Below, one piece after another: positions 1-13,683 of a stretch of 64,000 nt of DNA. Source of the stretch: Salminus brasiliensis (lineage: Eukaryota; Chordata; Actinopteri; Characiformes; Bryconidae); contig NC_132896.1 in assembly GCF_030463535.1 (NCBI RefSeq), forward strand, positions 27,708,709-27,772,708, in the 5' to 3' direction. The first letter of the stretch is position 1; every line of letters begins with the position of its first letter. The notes beneath the pieces were generated by a model, which was not told where the DNA came from, made no database searches, and saw only the letters and a program-made list of their open reading frames with translations. The translations under genes were made by a program, and so were the position numbers.

Positions 1-1259
1 GGCTGCAGGATACCTTGTCAGAGCCCTTGGCAGCCCTGGTGGGAGATGATGGCCCTGCTAATTGAGCTTTTGACCGACGCTGTGTCTGTACTGCATGAGA
101 TGCATGGAAGCAGAGAGCAGATGGCATTGTGTGGAGGCCACTTATGGAGCCCCTATGGCCGACCATTGACACATTAACTTTCTCACACAGAACTGGAGAT
201 CTCACACTGAAAGTGGGCTTCTGATTCTGGAAAGAGTTAACAAAAGTTGGAAATTGGGGGAAAAAAGCAGCAGCATCACCACTGTTCTGGATTGGATTAG
301 ACTGGATTGGTTTTGGAACAGACAGTTTCTGACTTTTAAAGGTTTTAATGTGAAGCTTCTTTATCAGTTTAAATATGCTTCAAATTCTCTTTCACAAACA
401 TGCTCTTTTAATGGAACCAAAATTGGTTCTTCTTTGGCATCGCTCAAATAACTATTTGAAGGTTTTTTTTGTAGGCCAGGCCTCTTTTTAGTGTCATCTG
501 GTCTACTTCATTTGTCATTAGTCTTTTGCTAAGTTGAATTTGCCTTGTTTGTTCTTCATTAAAAGCAAATCAAAAGTAAATTAGTTTATTCTGAGTTGAT
601 TCAATGCAACATTTTACACTGCAGACAGACTTCACCATCTATGGGGTCCCTTATCCCTAGATTCTGTAAATAAGGCTTTGCAGAGAGCATTTCTTTCATC
701 TATATGGATTCTTAAAGGTCTATTATAATAGTGCTTAGACTATGATATCTCTGGAAGAGTAATATAGTATGAATGAAAGCCAACCCCACATACTGTGAAT
801 GTCTAGTTAATGTCTCTTTTCATGCACACCTGACACTCTGATGCTCACTGATTGTAGTTTACTTTAAAGTACTGATAGATGGAAATGTTATCCATTGCTT
901 TTCTTTGCATCTTAAAATTCAAGATCCTACTGAACCCGAAGCGCTCCCCCTGTGACGCAAAGCCCCTCTTTCGCTCTCACTCTTTCTTTAAGCGTTTCTT
1001 TCTGTCTCTCTCAGCAGGGGTTATGTGAGTTTCTCCTCCCGTCCAAACCCCCCATCCACTCTGCTCTCCTTTCCTTCCCTAGACCTCTAGTCTTGTCTCG
1101 TCTCTCCTTTCCACATCCACCCATTCCTTCTTCGTCCTCCACTACCGGTGCCTCAGATGGCTGGTGGCTCGACGGCTAACCGGATTAGGGGACAACAGAG
1201 CACCTTCCCCTGGGCTGCTGGCTTCAATACACTTGCATGTAGGCCTGGCTCCATTCAGT

Positions 1260-1387
1260 CGTGTGTGTGTTTGTGTGTGTGTGTGTATGTGTGTGTGTAT
1301 GCGCTCGGCCTTGGCCCTCTCCATCATCAATCATCCACTCGCAGCACAGACAGGCCTCAGCTCTAAAGGAGAGAGAGAAAGAGAGAC

Positions 1388-1447
<60 letters not shown>
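1260..1447. repeat. TG and GA microsatellites
   Basis: A (TG)n tract at 1260-1300 with a few interruptions is followed by a (GA)n tract at about 1368-1447. The short frames predicted here only translate these repeats. Confidence 0.9.
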
Positions 1448-1451
<4 letters not shown>

Positions 1452-2683
1452 TGTTTACCCTCACTCCTCTAACCAATCAAGCACTTGTGTAAAGTTGCAA
1501 CAGCATTAGGAAACAAAAGGGATATTCATGTCATTATCATGCATTCAGTAGAAAATCTTTTACTATTACTCTTATAAACATATTTACTGAGAAAAAATAC
1601 AATATCATTCCTTTATTATTACTGTTTATGTTATGTTGTTTACTGTGTTTGTTATATCATTTCCACTGCTATTGTTAATTGTAGTGTCATTGTTTTTGCT
1701 ACTGTTACTGAGGCTAGTTACTGTTACACTAATTATTCACTGGCTAAATTGTATTGTATTAATAACACACACACTACACAAATAATAACATTACAAATAG
1801 TTATTTTAGCTGTTTACAATTAACCATAACAGCAACAACACCAAGAAAAGTGTTTATTTTAGTGCATAAGTGTAATTAATATCCTGAAACTGAATGATTT
1901 ATGGAATCTTTAGGTTTAAACCGCAGCTTAGTCCAAACTCAATTAGTCTCGCAGGTATAAAGTTTTCATGTTCCCCTTTGCTTCTCAACAGCAAATGTAA
2001 AAGTGGTTACCTAGGGGAAAAGATGTCTCGTCAGCTTTGTCGATGATATTTTTCCCCCCATCAGACCTCAACAGTGGGCTGTGTTGAATTCTCCTCCCTG
2101 CCCTTAACTTTTTTAATAACGATCCCCCTGGCCGGAGGCTCCCACTGCTCTCCTGCAGGAATACCTCAATCCGATTAGGGCGCAATAAGAGCAGGGCGCA
2201 CGGAAAACGGCCCTTCACCCATCTATTAGATCCCTATCAGCGACCAGTGCTCCAACCCAGAGCCCAAATTAAACAATTCTTCAAGGCGACTAGGTCGATT
2301 CAAACCTCACCGTTCCCTCCCTTTTGTTACTTTAACCAGTCTCTGTGCCGTTCGCCTTTTATCAGCCGGCGTGTGTGGATGTTCAGTGTTAGAGGGGGGA
2401 AATGAAGCCAGGATCATTAGCACTGGAAAAGAAGCCCATGCTGTAAATCTGCTCTGGGTTTCATTATTTGTCTATCGAGATGTTTCATAATAATGTGAAA
2501 GGAAATTGTTTCACTCCAATTTGTAATCTTCTTTTATATGAACCCAGTGGGGCATAAGGGATAAACTGCAAAGGGATACGTTGCCTCTTAAGCAGCACAC
2601 TTTGATTGGAAGAAATGCAACATATAGACTTATAGTTCATTCTGCTTGTGTTCTTAATCATTTGGTAACTCCATTACGCTCAT

Positions 2684-2820
2684 TACACTCTTAAAAACAA
2701 AGGTACTTCAAATGTTTCTTTGTAATAATCTCTATATTACTATAGCACTCAATGGAACCAAATGTGCCTCTTTTTTGCATTACTCATTCGTTTGAAGGAC
2801 CTATATTTTGAAAAGTGTAG
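2684..2820. mobile_element. small MITE-like element, TACACTCTTAAAAA ends
   Basis: The unit opens with TACACTCTTAAAAACAAAGG and closes with a degenerate complement ending in GAAAAGTGTAG. The same end sequence recurs at 6360-6481 and 14760-14893. That is the pattern of a short palindromic non-autonomous DNA transposon common in fish. The superfamily is not resolved. Confidence 0.55.
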
Positions 2821-4779
2821 TGAGCGTAGTGTGTGATCTTTAAGGTTCTTTAGATCATTTTACAGTGAAGATTCTGTACATGTCTGTTACGAACATTGTT
2901 CCAATCAAAAGCGGGTCTTTTATAAAGAAGCATTTGAAGATCTTTGTGTAGGCAAAAAAAATAAAAATAAAAATCACACACGGCATGTGGTAGATCTGCG
3001 AGTGTGAGATCATCCTCCATGCCACAGGTCCTGCACGGCCCATTATGAGTATAAATTCGTTTCATGTAAGATCTGGTGATCTGGATCGTGTTTGCAAGCT
3101 AAAGAGCAAACCCCTCCAGAGCAGAATAAACTCTTACACTGTTCAATTGGCTCCAGCTGGACTTAAATGAAAACTGTAGGAGTTAATTCGACTCTGTAGG
3201 TGTTAATTTAACGCTGGGAAGGGGGTTGCACACAAGATGCAATTAGTTCAGACCAATACGTATTTGATTTGTTCAGATTTCAGGCTGTTTTCTCACCAGG
3301 AATGGAGAAATTACGTATTTGATTTGAAATTTTTCATTTAGCCAGATGATGAAACAAGGAGCATTTCGTCACTGTCACTCAAACACCTCGTGTCTTTAAA
3401 AACTGGCACTTTACATAAATAAAGGAACTTCTATTGGATGTAAAACTGTGAACTTTTGACACAATGTAAAGACAGTAAACTAACTGTCAAAAAGGGAAAA
3501 ATGACAAACTGAGATATGAGGTTTTTACGTGACATCGACAATAACATATCATGCCATATCAGTACGTATTGCTAAGAGAACCAAATATTACTGATGTACG
3601 AACATACTACTTTGCGATAATTTGGCATAATTTTATTCATTAACTATAAATGTACCTACAAGAATCTGTTACGTCAAATTATGACCAACATTATGATAGA
3701 AGGTTTTTTCACATTTTTATCTCCATTTCACAGGTGAAGTAAAAAACCTTCTTAACTTTAATTGGACATTAATAAAAAATATTTGTTTCAACTTTTGTAG
3801 CATTTATATTAGTCCAATTATCATAAAATGTTGACACAATTTAAAGAACAACTTTATAGACTCAAATTATGTAAAATTAAAATCAGCATAAATGGACATA
3901 CAAAGTATTTGCATGACAGTGACGTTTTGTTTGTTGGATCTTTGTGGAAAAAACAAAACTGTACAAAAAAGTGACTCGAGCACCTCGGGCACGTATCTCT
4001 CCAGTCGTCCAATCAAAGGATGGTCATTTATCATCGATGGAGACAGCGGCGCATTTTCCTTTCCACCTAGCTCTCTCAGAGCCTGTCCCAAATTCAGCAT
4101 TTTTATGGAAAACCGCAGTCATTTTGATTGATGAAATCTAAAGATGTCTAAAACAATCCGAGAGATCCCCGACCGCGGCGCTCCTACGGGGTGCTTCACT
4201 CCGGGCATTGTTACATTGACATAAAGAGGGGGGGGCAGCAGCTTCGTGAGAATACACGAAAAAATCGCGATTTCAGTGTAAAAAAGGGCGGACAGAAAAG
4301 GATTTTCTTTACATTCACGAGGACGGGGCAGTGGGAAAGCTCCAGAAACTCTCTCTCCATTTCACAAGCAAAACAATACCACCTCAGTTTCAGTGGACTC
4401 AACCCCACAGACCCTGTACTTAGGTGGCTTAGGGCTGAAAGAATGGCCTATTTATTAAAGTGATGGACTTCAGAAAGTCCTTTTAGGACGTGTTCGCTTC
4501 AAAATTCAAGGACCTTGCATGGAATTTGTGCTTTATTGGCGTCTTTGATAGAGATAATTCGATTTGCTTTGTGCGGTTTAGATTTCCTCTGAGGAAATCA
4601 GAGGAATGGCAACGTTTGTTTGACCCTTTACTCTGTTTACAACCCAGAGAAAAGTCCTGGTGTGGTTTTCTCATAAGAAATAACCATCCTTGCTTGCTTT
4701 GTTTGGCGTGATCCATGAGAAGACGATTAGAAATGTCACCCAAGCCTAATTGCCCTAAATTGGCACGTGAATTATTAAT

Positions 4780-5130
4780 ACTAGCCTATAAAGCCGGTGC
4801 GCCATTGCGTGCTCGCCAGCGGAAATAATCTTGCTACTCGACGCACGACGAGTCACCCAAAGGGAGTTTTAATAAATCTCCCCTCGGTTTAACCGCGCCT
4901 TTGGCCTCCGACTCCTCCGGGCAGCTGGAAGAGGCAATGCTGGAGATTGCGCTTAGCAGCAGCTGCTGCAAAACACAGACAAGGCCTTGTCAATTAGCAG
5001 ATCGCCCGAGGCGCAACGGAGAGCAGCAGCATACAGTCCCGGCAATTAGCATCCATTTCTGTCGAGACCTCCACGGAGAGAGCAGACAGACACGGACTGG
5101 TCAAGATTGTTGATGCAGGGAAAGGAAACT
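4780..5130. promoter_or_regulatory. candidate conserved non-coding element
   Basis: This is a GC-richer non-repetitive block within AT-rich surroundings, containing CAATTAGC twice (near 4990 and 5041) and a further TAATTAGC at 5518. CAATTA/TAATTA cores are homeodomain-type binding motifs. No frame through it looks like a real protein. I infer an enhancer-like element of an unseen developmental gene; a multi-fish alignment would decide. Confidence 0.25.
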
Positions 5131-7290
5131 GGGAGGGGGGCATTTTAGTTGTGCGTAAAAAATGTCCAGGTCCAGGTCTGACCAAATGGGCAGCGCAGTT
5201 GGATGAGGAACAAGCGAACGCTGGGTTTGCGCACCGAGAGCCTTTTGTGGACAAGCAGCTGGTGGGCATTGCGAGCCCGCGGTGCTGCTGGCCTTTGGCC
5301 CGATTATGGTTGTGGTGGTGATGGTGGTAGTGGTTTGTGTTTTGGGGGTTGGGTTAGATGGATCGACCTCCGGACAGGGCCGACCATCTAGACCAGGTCA
5401 GAGAGGCCAAGTCTCCAACAGGACGAGCAAAGTCCACAAGCAGCGGCAGCTGAGGCGCACAAAACGTCCCCAGCTCGGCGAGCCCAGGGAATCATTAAGG
5501 GAAGCGTTTGGTTAACTAATTAGCAAGCTGGGCAGCCAGGAGGGAGGGATGGAGGGGGGTTTAGGGGTGCTTGTAACAGGGACAATGGCATTCACTGAGA
5601 GGAAGATGCAAAAGTTCAAAGTACAGGATGGGGACAGGGCAGTGGTGCAGGGAGCGGCCATAGAAGCTGAAGTTCAAGAACAGAGCAAACAGCGCATGGC
5701 AGAGCATTGAACAACAGCCAAAGCCCAAAGGGAGCTAATGTGAGCCAGCAAGAAGAGGGGAAGGAAAGATCCCGTTTTAAATATGGGAAAGTTTGGGCAT
5801 GGGGTCATGGGGTCAAGAAAAGTCAACAAGAGTGCAGTGTTGATGACAGAAGGAATTTAGTATCAAAAATACATAAATCTTTAGGGTGAGGGCAGCGGGA
5901 CAATGAGCACAAAGGAGGCGAGTGTTCGAGTCAACACTGATTTGCTGTTGGCAAAAAAACGAAAGAATTAATGGATTGCTCCAAGTTGTTAACATGGAAC
6001 AAAACCAATTGAGGTTAGAGCTGAAAGCGGTGGTGGGCTGGTCACTAAAGGCTTCTTTTAGCACGGGGGCGCTTCATCTTATGGCATTATAGACCTAATG
6101 CCCATGCATGGCCACACAGTTCCTTCTGTAAGCTTGTGTCAAACAGTGGTTGCACATATTGACTTCTACTGCAACTACTACAGAGGAAGATCGTTGAAAT
6201 ATGTATTTACCACTAAATCACTACAAACTTAAATACACTCTTTAAATTAAATTTGCTTTGAATGTTTTGAATGATTCTGTAGAAAAATCAAGTAACATTA
6301 TTTGTAATAGAGATGTGTGAGTGTGACGGACCTTTACTTTGGTAAATAACCTTTACATCAAATAAAGGTTCTTTAGGCCTTTAAAAGGTTCTTCACACTC
6401 TTTATGAAACCTAAAGTGCAGTGGTTCTTATATGGCATCATTCGAAGAACCATTTGAAGGAGCTTTATTTTTAAGAGTGTAGTGGAGGTTTGTTGCATAA
6501 GACCGTTGACATAGTTGAAACGTATATGCCTCAAAATCTGACCACACAGCGAGGTCTCTGTCATGATCATGGATGGGAACTCTGCGTGACCTTGGGCAGT
6601 TTCTGTGCTAACTCGCCCCCTCCTTCCGTGACCCTTGTTAGTCCTCTCGTCTGTCCCCAGTAAAGCCGAATTCCATAACTCTTCATGAGAAGGCATTATT
6701 AGGGAAATCCTTTCCTTTTTTGACAATTTAATCGCGCAAACCCATCATGTTGGTGACACCGACCATCCATCTCCAGTCAAGGACAAAGAGCAGCAGGACT
6801 GCCCCAGTCTGAGCTGCTTCCAGTCCAGTCCACAATACGAGCCTTGTTGAGCTATAATGGCCGTGTTTATGAACCAAATCATAAGTGTATGAAGTTGGTG
6901 TTTCGTCTATTAAACGAATTAGAGTTGGTGCCTCTAGGTTTATTCTCTTTCTCAGTCTACCTTCCTCTTTTTAAAGAAAGGCACGAGTAGTGGACCTTTT
7001 GCTATTAAACAAGCACTATGAATCCAAGTTATGAATTCTTTGTTCTCCAATCCCACACTATTAAGGCAATTTTTGCAACCCTCTCTCCAGTGGGACTAAC
7101 AAGGCACGGAAAAAAAAAAAAAAATTCCAACCCGGATCCTTCGTGGCCTCACCTTTGGGAGCGCTTCAATAAAAGACATCAGCGTCATACCGAGCCGTAT
7201 AATTTTTAATATATATGCAATAAATGTTCAATTTGTTGCCTGAAATGACGGGAAATAATTTCGTCATATTTTAAAGGCGTTATTACAGCC
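5131..7290. other. non-coding stretch with repeats
   Basis: No supported gene. A GGT/GTT-rich stretch lies at 5305-5350, a MITE-like copy at 6360-6481, and unique non-coding sequence at 6720-6860. Confidence 0.45.
6360..6481. mobile_element. MITE-like element copy
   Basis: Contains repeated GGTTCTT/AAGAACC motifs and ends in AGCTTTATTTTTAAGAGTGT, the same terminus as the copy ending at 14893. Boundaries at the left end are uncertain. Confidence 0.5.
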
Positions 7291-7620
7291 GTGCTCCCCG
7301 CTCGAGCTCCTTCTGTTTGATTAAGTCATTCTGAGATTGTGTTTGATAAGTTAATAACGATGCTCAGATGATCCTCTTGACATCCAACTCTCCATGGAGC
7401 AGTTAGAAAAGTGCTTCTTGGACAAAGAAACCTCTGCCGTGGCCTGTTTTGCTCGAGCCTGTCAATAATTCATTTCTTAATTTGATGTCTTTGTAAAGCC
7501 TGGCGGTGGAAAAGATCGCCCCGGCAAGTCCCCATAGCCCAATCTCATATTAAGATGGGATCAGATAAATAAGCTTAATTAAGATTGTCTCGATTAAAAA
7601 TATATAGCTTATCGGATGGA
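7290..7620. promoter_or_regulatory. candidate conserved non-coding element
   Basis: A non-repetitive block without coding potential, with several AATTAA-type cores (near 7474 and 7577) and a GATAA motif. It contrasts with the low-complexity AT-rich DNA on its right. Function is inferred from composition only. Confidence 0.22.
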
Positions 7621-7899
7621 CGTCAACACTTATCGAGGTGTCATTTTTAAATTCACCTTGTTTACTTCATGTTTGCAATATTTATTCTTGAATCTAATTT
7701 TTAAAAACAGGTGGAGAGCAACATACTCTTCAGGTATCAAAAATGATATTATTACATATATCGTCGTTGTCACGCACAAAAAAAAACAACTAAACAAAAA
7801 CAAAATGGCAAAAAAAGGAAGTCAGTGTATAAAGATTTTAGCATTTCTGTTTTGACCGTATGTTGTTGGTTAGAAGAACACAGGTTTGCAGCACACAGG

Positions 7900-10800
7900 T
7901 TTGATTCCTGTCAATCAAGCCATCCTGTAGATTTGTTCAGTTCCATCAGCAGCTCACTTGATTTACTTTAATACAATGTTGATTAAATAAACCAGATATT
8001 TGTATGGTAACTGTAAACACTGTAACTCCTCCAGGAGAGGTGTGCAAATACTTCAGCTCACACACCGACATACATCAAATTCCAGTCCCCAATCTATCCT
8101 TAATTTATACCTAAACTATAAACATATGCTATGTTTATTTCTGTTAATTGTATTTACTATGTAATAAATATAAAACAGAGATACAGGTGGGGAGAACGGC
8201 ACATAATTCATTGTTAAAGGACTGACATCACCAAATAAGAGAATAAGAGATACAGCTATAAACCCTTCTATTATGACTTGTATACATCCACAGTTATTTA
8301 CAAGATAATTACAAGAAATTACAAGAAGCATGTTGACAAACTAAAGGTCGTCACTTTATTTTTTTCCCCTCTAAATACATTTTCATTTATAATCATAATA
8401 ATATCCTTGCATTGGTTAATCTGACCGTATTTTTTATACAGAGTTAGAGATAAACATGAGCAGTTTGTCATTTTAACAGACTCACTGTAAAGCAAGTCAA
8501 TTTCGCCATTTCCTTATTTAGTGCTTTCTTTGCTTTAAAGAAATTTGCCATTTTCTGTCTTAACAAATGTACAAAAAGAAGCCATTTTTACATGTGTTCT
8601 TGTTCAAAAGCGTCTGGAAATTCCATAAATAACCCTTTTTTCCTATTTCTTTTCTTTTTTGGCCAATTGATGCCGTGTCCTTTTAAACGTAAGTGAATGA
8701 AGGCAACAGTAACAATAGCTGGTGTCAACTAGAAATTTGTGAAACGCCTCGGCGATTTGGACTGACAATCACCATCTCATCAATTCAGAGTGACCAAGTC
8801 AACTGAGCAAAGCTACAAGAATAATGATGTGTGCTAATAATGGCAGAAAGTTTCCCCTATTCATTCCAATAGCAGAAAGTCCTGACATCTCACACTAATG
8901 TTAAAAATGAAAAAGAATACATAAACACACAGAAAAAGCGCACGCAAAGACACTGCAAAAATTCAATGAAATAACAGTCAGCTTTATAAATGAAATTCTA
9001 ACTAGAAATGAACGTCGCGTTTGTGTGTTTACTGCATGTTGTTTATTTAGGGCTATATCATTTGTCAAATCTTAAACAATTGTAAATCATTTACTGTCTG
9101 TAAACATTTTTATTTTTAATTTTAAAATAGACTCATATTACATAAATGTGTAGAGGTCTGTTTAAGTGAGACTATGTGGAGTTGTGAACCGCATTAAAGT
9201 GAATGACAGAGCTTTGTGGACGTTTTATATTTGTTCAGTGTTTTGTTTCTTTGATCAACGTTTTAAAAGACTGATGGGAATCAATTCTCTACCGTGTCCC
9301 CCTTTCTTTCGTGTCTATGCGCTCTTTTCTCGTGTCTCTCGGTGTTTGATCTCTTTATTCCCCTGAATGTACAGCTCTTTTTTTACAATGTACAATTACT
9401 TTTTTTTTTTTGGTGATTTTTATTTAGTTACAAAAATCAGGCAAGCTCACTGTCTTAACATTTCAGTGCATTGAAACTCATTGAAATCGCAGGTTATAAC
9501 AGTAACAAAACATCTGTATTGTCTATGTGACTGTATTGGAGCACAAAGGTGTAAATCAAATGTGCACTGACTTTACAAAAGATGAAACGTAAGGATAGCA
9601 AAATAAAAAAGTGTTTTTAGTTTGTGTTTTCTAGTAAAGCGCATTGCTTTGGCAATGCTCACTTTCTTTAGTTCCGATCTGTCAGTCCCTGCTTTTGTTG
9701 TTCGGCGGCTTTGGTGATGGATCCGTTTGGGAAAAAGCAAAAGGTTAAGGGTGCAAAAGCGAACTGGTTGCCATAGTATTTGCCTTAGTTCTGTTAAAAT
9801 GCTTCAAAACTATTTTTCCAGCCGATATTATCTTGCTTTTTTTCAATGATGATAAATGAAATGAGCGCTCAGAGTTCAGTTTGCTTTGCACAAGACATGA
9901 ACGAAACATATGTGACTCCAAACGTGCCCCACATAGACAGCAGCTTTTCTATTTAATAATTACGTTTTTTTTAAACCGTACGCTCTCATGCAACAGCTCT
10001 GCAAACTCGTGTTTCAGCGGAAGGTTTGCACAAATGCCCCAAGTATGAAAACACAGCAGCAATAAACGCACTAAACGCGACTAACTGGTTCAAACGTTTC
10101 TTCTTTTAAGCTGCGTTTTAACGTGGACATATTTAAAAGATTCGCTTTTGTTCTAAAATGTATTTTTAATTACACTCTAGGCTGCAGAGTCCCTCTGAGA
10201 ATAGTAGCTCTGCCACGTAGGCTGGTCGTCTGAAAACGTGATCCAAGCAGAAAAAACTGCACTGCAGCAGCATCGCCATCCTTTCTGCCCAAAAAACACC
10301 CCAGCGTTTTTCAAGAGATTTACAACCCACCACATAAAACCCAAAACGAGACAAGAAGTAGGAAAAAAACATTACAATAGACTTTCTACTTACAGCGTTT
10401 CCATGTATCTTATTCCGTCTCCTATCGTGTTCATATCCTAAGAAATGGGCTACAGTAGAGTTGGCCTCGCCTTTTTCTGGGAGATTCACTTTAACAAGTG
10501 GAAAGTTTGTGTCCTTCTGCGCCATTTTATACATGATGAGCCGTCAGTAATGGGATTATTAAACAAAAACGGTTTCAGGCGCTGGCGTTAACCTTTTTTT
10601 TAATGCCTAATTAGGTTTTGCAAAGAAATAATTAGATTTTGCATCGCCGTACATTGCCTATATTTTCAACTGACGCACAAAACAGCTTCATTCATTGCAA
10701 AGCCTCCTTGTCGATCACATAAACGATATACATTCAGTACTCTGTACACAAGATGATTTAAAAAATATGCCTTGATCAAATATTGTACATAAATTAATTA

Positions 10801-11780
10801 TTCTGCACACATGCCCAGCCACAGTGGCGCTGCTGCAGTGCACAGAGCGCCCCCTGTTGACCAAGTTTCGCGTTTTAGAAACCCAGCCCAACTGCTAAAC
10901 TATAGCGTTACGCAGACATACAAATGAGCAAACCCTGAATTTCTTGATGGAAAAAGTAAATACACTAAAGTAAATACCCTGGTGTTTTCTGAAGTAAATG
11001 CCATTTTTAGTAACTCAAAAATGCATATGGCAGTTTCAAGCTTTCTTTACAAATCCATACCTCTTTTTACTATTTAATGTGTGCACTTTGTGATACTCAT
11101 GCGATCAATATATTGTCGTACACTTTCCATTTTTATGCACGTATGAATTAACCTCTATTTCAGATGTAAAGCATGTGTTTAAAATTGCTGTATTGGCGCC
11201 GTGTTGTCTGTAGCACTGGCTCCGTCTGGTGGCAGGTCACAACTAGTGCGTGAGGTTAATAGTTTATTGAAATCAAGGTTTAAAAGTGATGGAGGGGACA
11301 CATATACTGGTGCCCAAATAAGTCTCAGTTTACAGTTCCACCAAAAGTGTGGGTAAGAAATAGGAAGCTGTTGGCATACTCTGCAAAATTACCTTTTTCA
11401 TTTACCCTGTAATCTCAGTAGGGTCAAATTAGTTTGAAACATACCAATAAAGGTTATTACCAATAAATACAGTTATATGTTTCTTCATTACCATGTATTA
11501 TTAAAGTGAGTGCAATATTCATAAGCAAGATGAATATTTGCACCCAGTGTTTACTATTCAGCTTAGATTTGATGGATTTACTGAAATCAGAATCACCTTC
11601 AAAATCAATCACAAACTCTATACTCTAAAAAAGACAAACATATGCCGAAGTATAATACAATTATAAATAGTATAAATATATATTGTCAAAAGTATTAAAA
11701 ATTGTTTATCCTTTTGTTGGAGTAAATATCTGTTCAGTGAAAAAAATTAAAAAATTGCTGTGAGGATTTAATTGCATTTA
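7900..11780. other. AT-rich intergenic stretch
   Basis: No gene supported. Mostly AT-rich unique sequence; 7895-8050 resembles the dispersed repeat also seen at 12118-12325. Frames such as the one at 10166-10534 lack splice signals and domain features. Confidence 0.45.
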
Positions 11781-11789
11781 GCAACAAGA

Positions 11790-12115
11790 GCATTAGTGAG
11801 ATCAGAGTGTTGGATGATCACCACCACCTCATCCCCAATTCCCCAACTCATCTAAAAAAGTATTGGATCCAGTGCCATTATTGAACTGTTTTTTCACAGT
11901 TCTACAGCTCAATGCTGGGAGGTTTCTAGTCCATGCCTGGCATTAAGCATGGTGACAATTGGTTCATATTGGCAGTACTTCTTTACAGGGACTAGACAAG
12001 CTGTGGGTGTGCATTTGCACATCTGTGTCAGCAAGGGGTGCAACTTTTAAAAAAATCTGAATGCATTCATTAGAAAAGGTGTCCACAAACATTTGGACAT
12101 ATAGTGTATGTCAGG
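11790..12115 (+). mobile_element. dispersed repeat ending in ACATATAGTGTA
   Basis: The stretch ends with GTGTCCACAAACATTTGGAC followed by an ATATAGTGTA terminus, a motif I know as a common dispersed repeat in teleosts. Its middle (ATGCTGGGAGGTTTCTAG, ATTGGCAGTACTTCT) is matched by a second, more decayed copy at 36010-36220 inside slc43a3 intron 2. Probably a non-autonomous DNA transposon. Confidence 0.55.
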
Positions 12116-12117
12116 GT

Positions 12118-12330
12118 TTTCAAATCCTGGTCCTAAAAGGCCAGTGTCTTCAAATGCTTGGTTCGCTGCTTAAATACACCTGATTCAACTCTGTTTGCCA
12201 GTATTTATGGATCTACACCTTTCTTTCTTTAATTTCAAATGTAGATAGTAGCTTTCTGTGGTTGTGTTTTGTCTGACAGAGGGTCTAGGAAGACAATCCC
12301 ATCTAATTTTCAAGGCCCAACTCTAGACCA
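12118..12330 (+). repeat. dispersed fish repeat
   Basis: Starts with a TTTTCAAATCCTGGTCCTAA motif and contains ACACCTGATTCAACTC. Similar phrases occur at 7895-8050 and on the other strand at 24817-24915. Known in style from many fish genomes; class not resolved. Confidence 0.4.
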
Positions 12331-13052
12331 AATCATACTAGCCACTTTAGATATGTCTTAGAACATATCCGAATTGATGCAAATAAAGAGTATTGATGCT
12401 TTAGAGTGTCCAGAGGTTTCTTCTCTAGAAAAAGTACATTTGTATTCAATATTCTGCTTAAAACTCTAGGTTCAACATTAATGACATGTTACATTAACAC
12501 AAGTTAATTAAACTTAAAAGAAATCTACACTTAGTAAGGTTGATATATTTTTCATTCATGTGGAAACAAAGTTTTCAGTGTGTGCTAAAATGTGTACATC
12601 AGTTCCACACAAACACAACATTACATCAACAAAAACAAATAGTAAATCAATGTCAATGTAAAGTTGTTTCCATGAAATATCCATGTTACATTTCCTCATA
12701 TTACATCGTGCTTCACTTGCTTCTATTCTTTGTATAGCTCAACTGAAGTATTTTCCAGCCTTTTTCCATTCGAATCTAAACTGGCCTAAATCTGGCCTTG
12801 ATTTGTCCTGGATTGGGGTGACCAGGTCAAGTGCCTTTAGAAAGTTCTCCTTTACATGAATTGTAACTCATAAGAACCAGGTATAACCCAGACAACCCCA
12901 AGAGTGCACAATTTCTATTGCATTTTTAATTATGGTTTGTTTGCTTTGAATGTCAAGCCATTGTATCCTCCATTGGTTACTGATTTCTGGATTGTACTAC
13001 ATGTAATCTAGATCCATACTTCACTGGGAGTCTCACCAAACTAGATCTTGCT

Positions 13053-13403
13053 TCAGGTAGCCAGATTCTGCTCATTTTCCATAAATGGTTCATATGTCGG
13101 CTGGCCTTTCTGGGTTTTCTGACCAGGTAGGGGCCAGCGTTGCTCAAACTTGCTGAAGAAGTGTGGATCAGTGAAAGGCCCTCCATACACAATCGCCTGC
13201 AACAAGTACACCAACACTACCACCAGGCAGGAGATCAAAAAGAATGGCAAGAAGGGACGAAGATGAGTCCAGGCCACACCTAAACCATAGATCATCCCGC
13301 CCTTATCACGATAGTGGGTGGTACGTCGGGACGAGGATGGGCTCGACGTAGGACCATCTTCAGAGCTGGACAGGTAGTTGGATGGCAAAGACAGATCATC
13401 CAT
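13053..13403 (-). CDS. small single-pass membrane protein, unknown family
   Basis: The open frame gives a 116-residue protein if read from the ATG at 13403, which has A at -3 and G at +4. Residues 1-34 are Ser-rich and polar (a SSSEDG motif and a run of Ser/Pro), residues about 50-71 form one strongly hydrophobic helix, and the tail is short and aromatic/Pro-rich. The frame stays open upstream to a good acceptor at 13491-13492, so it may continue from an earlier exon ending at a donor at 13684; that upstream frame meets a TGA after about ten codons and has no ATG, which favours the 13403 start. It lies about 2.3 kb downstream of smtnl1 on the same strand. I do not recognise the family; a LEM/LAP2-like nuclear envelope tail is a weak alternative. 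Confidence 0.5.
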   Translation of the reverse strand: MDDLSLPSNYLSSSEDGPTSSPSSSRRTTHYRDKGGMIYGLGVAWTHLRPFLPFFLISCLVVVLVYLLQAIVYGGPFTDPHFFSKFEQRWPLPGQKTQKGQPTYEPFMENEQNLAT

Positions 13404-13683
13404 GTTTGAAGAATGGTGAGAAAGCCACTTGTTTAAGTAGTCAGTTCCAGTTTCCACCTTTGCAAACTTTTGGACTTTTGAAAACACAGTCTATTAAAGT
13501 GTAATCCAAAAAAATCAAACAGACATTGAAATCTGAATAAGTTTGAGGGAGTTGTAGTATACAGCACAATGGCCTATTTCAACAATTACTTCCATGTAAC
13601 AAATACTCAATGTTATGTCCTTGGAAAAGTCATCTCTCCATTTTCTTAGGTCTCCAGAGGTCCAGAGATAATCCTGAAGTTAC

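Larger units (their letters stand above)
1..4700. other. non-coding stretch, no gene seen
   Basis: No open frame here has splice borders, a protein-like composition or a recognisable family. The longer frames around 950-1510 are low-complexity products of the TG and GA microsatellites. The rest is AT-rich unique sequence with one MITE-like repeat (2684-2820). Some parts, such as 1-200 and 2400-2520, have the balanced non-repetitive composition of conserved non-coding DNA, but conservation cannot be judged from one genome. Confidence 0.5.

Noticed and set aside
6373-6726. 117-residue minus-strand frame
   Set aside because: Its C-terminal part is the MITE at 6360-6481; no recognisable domain.
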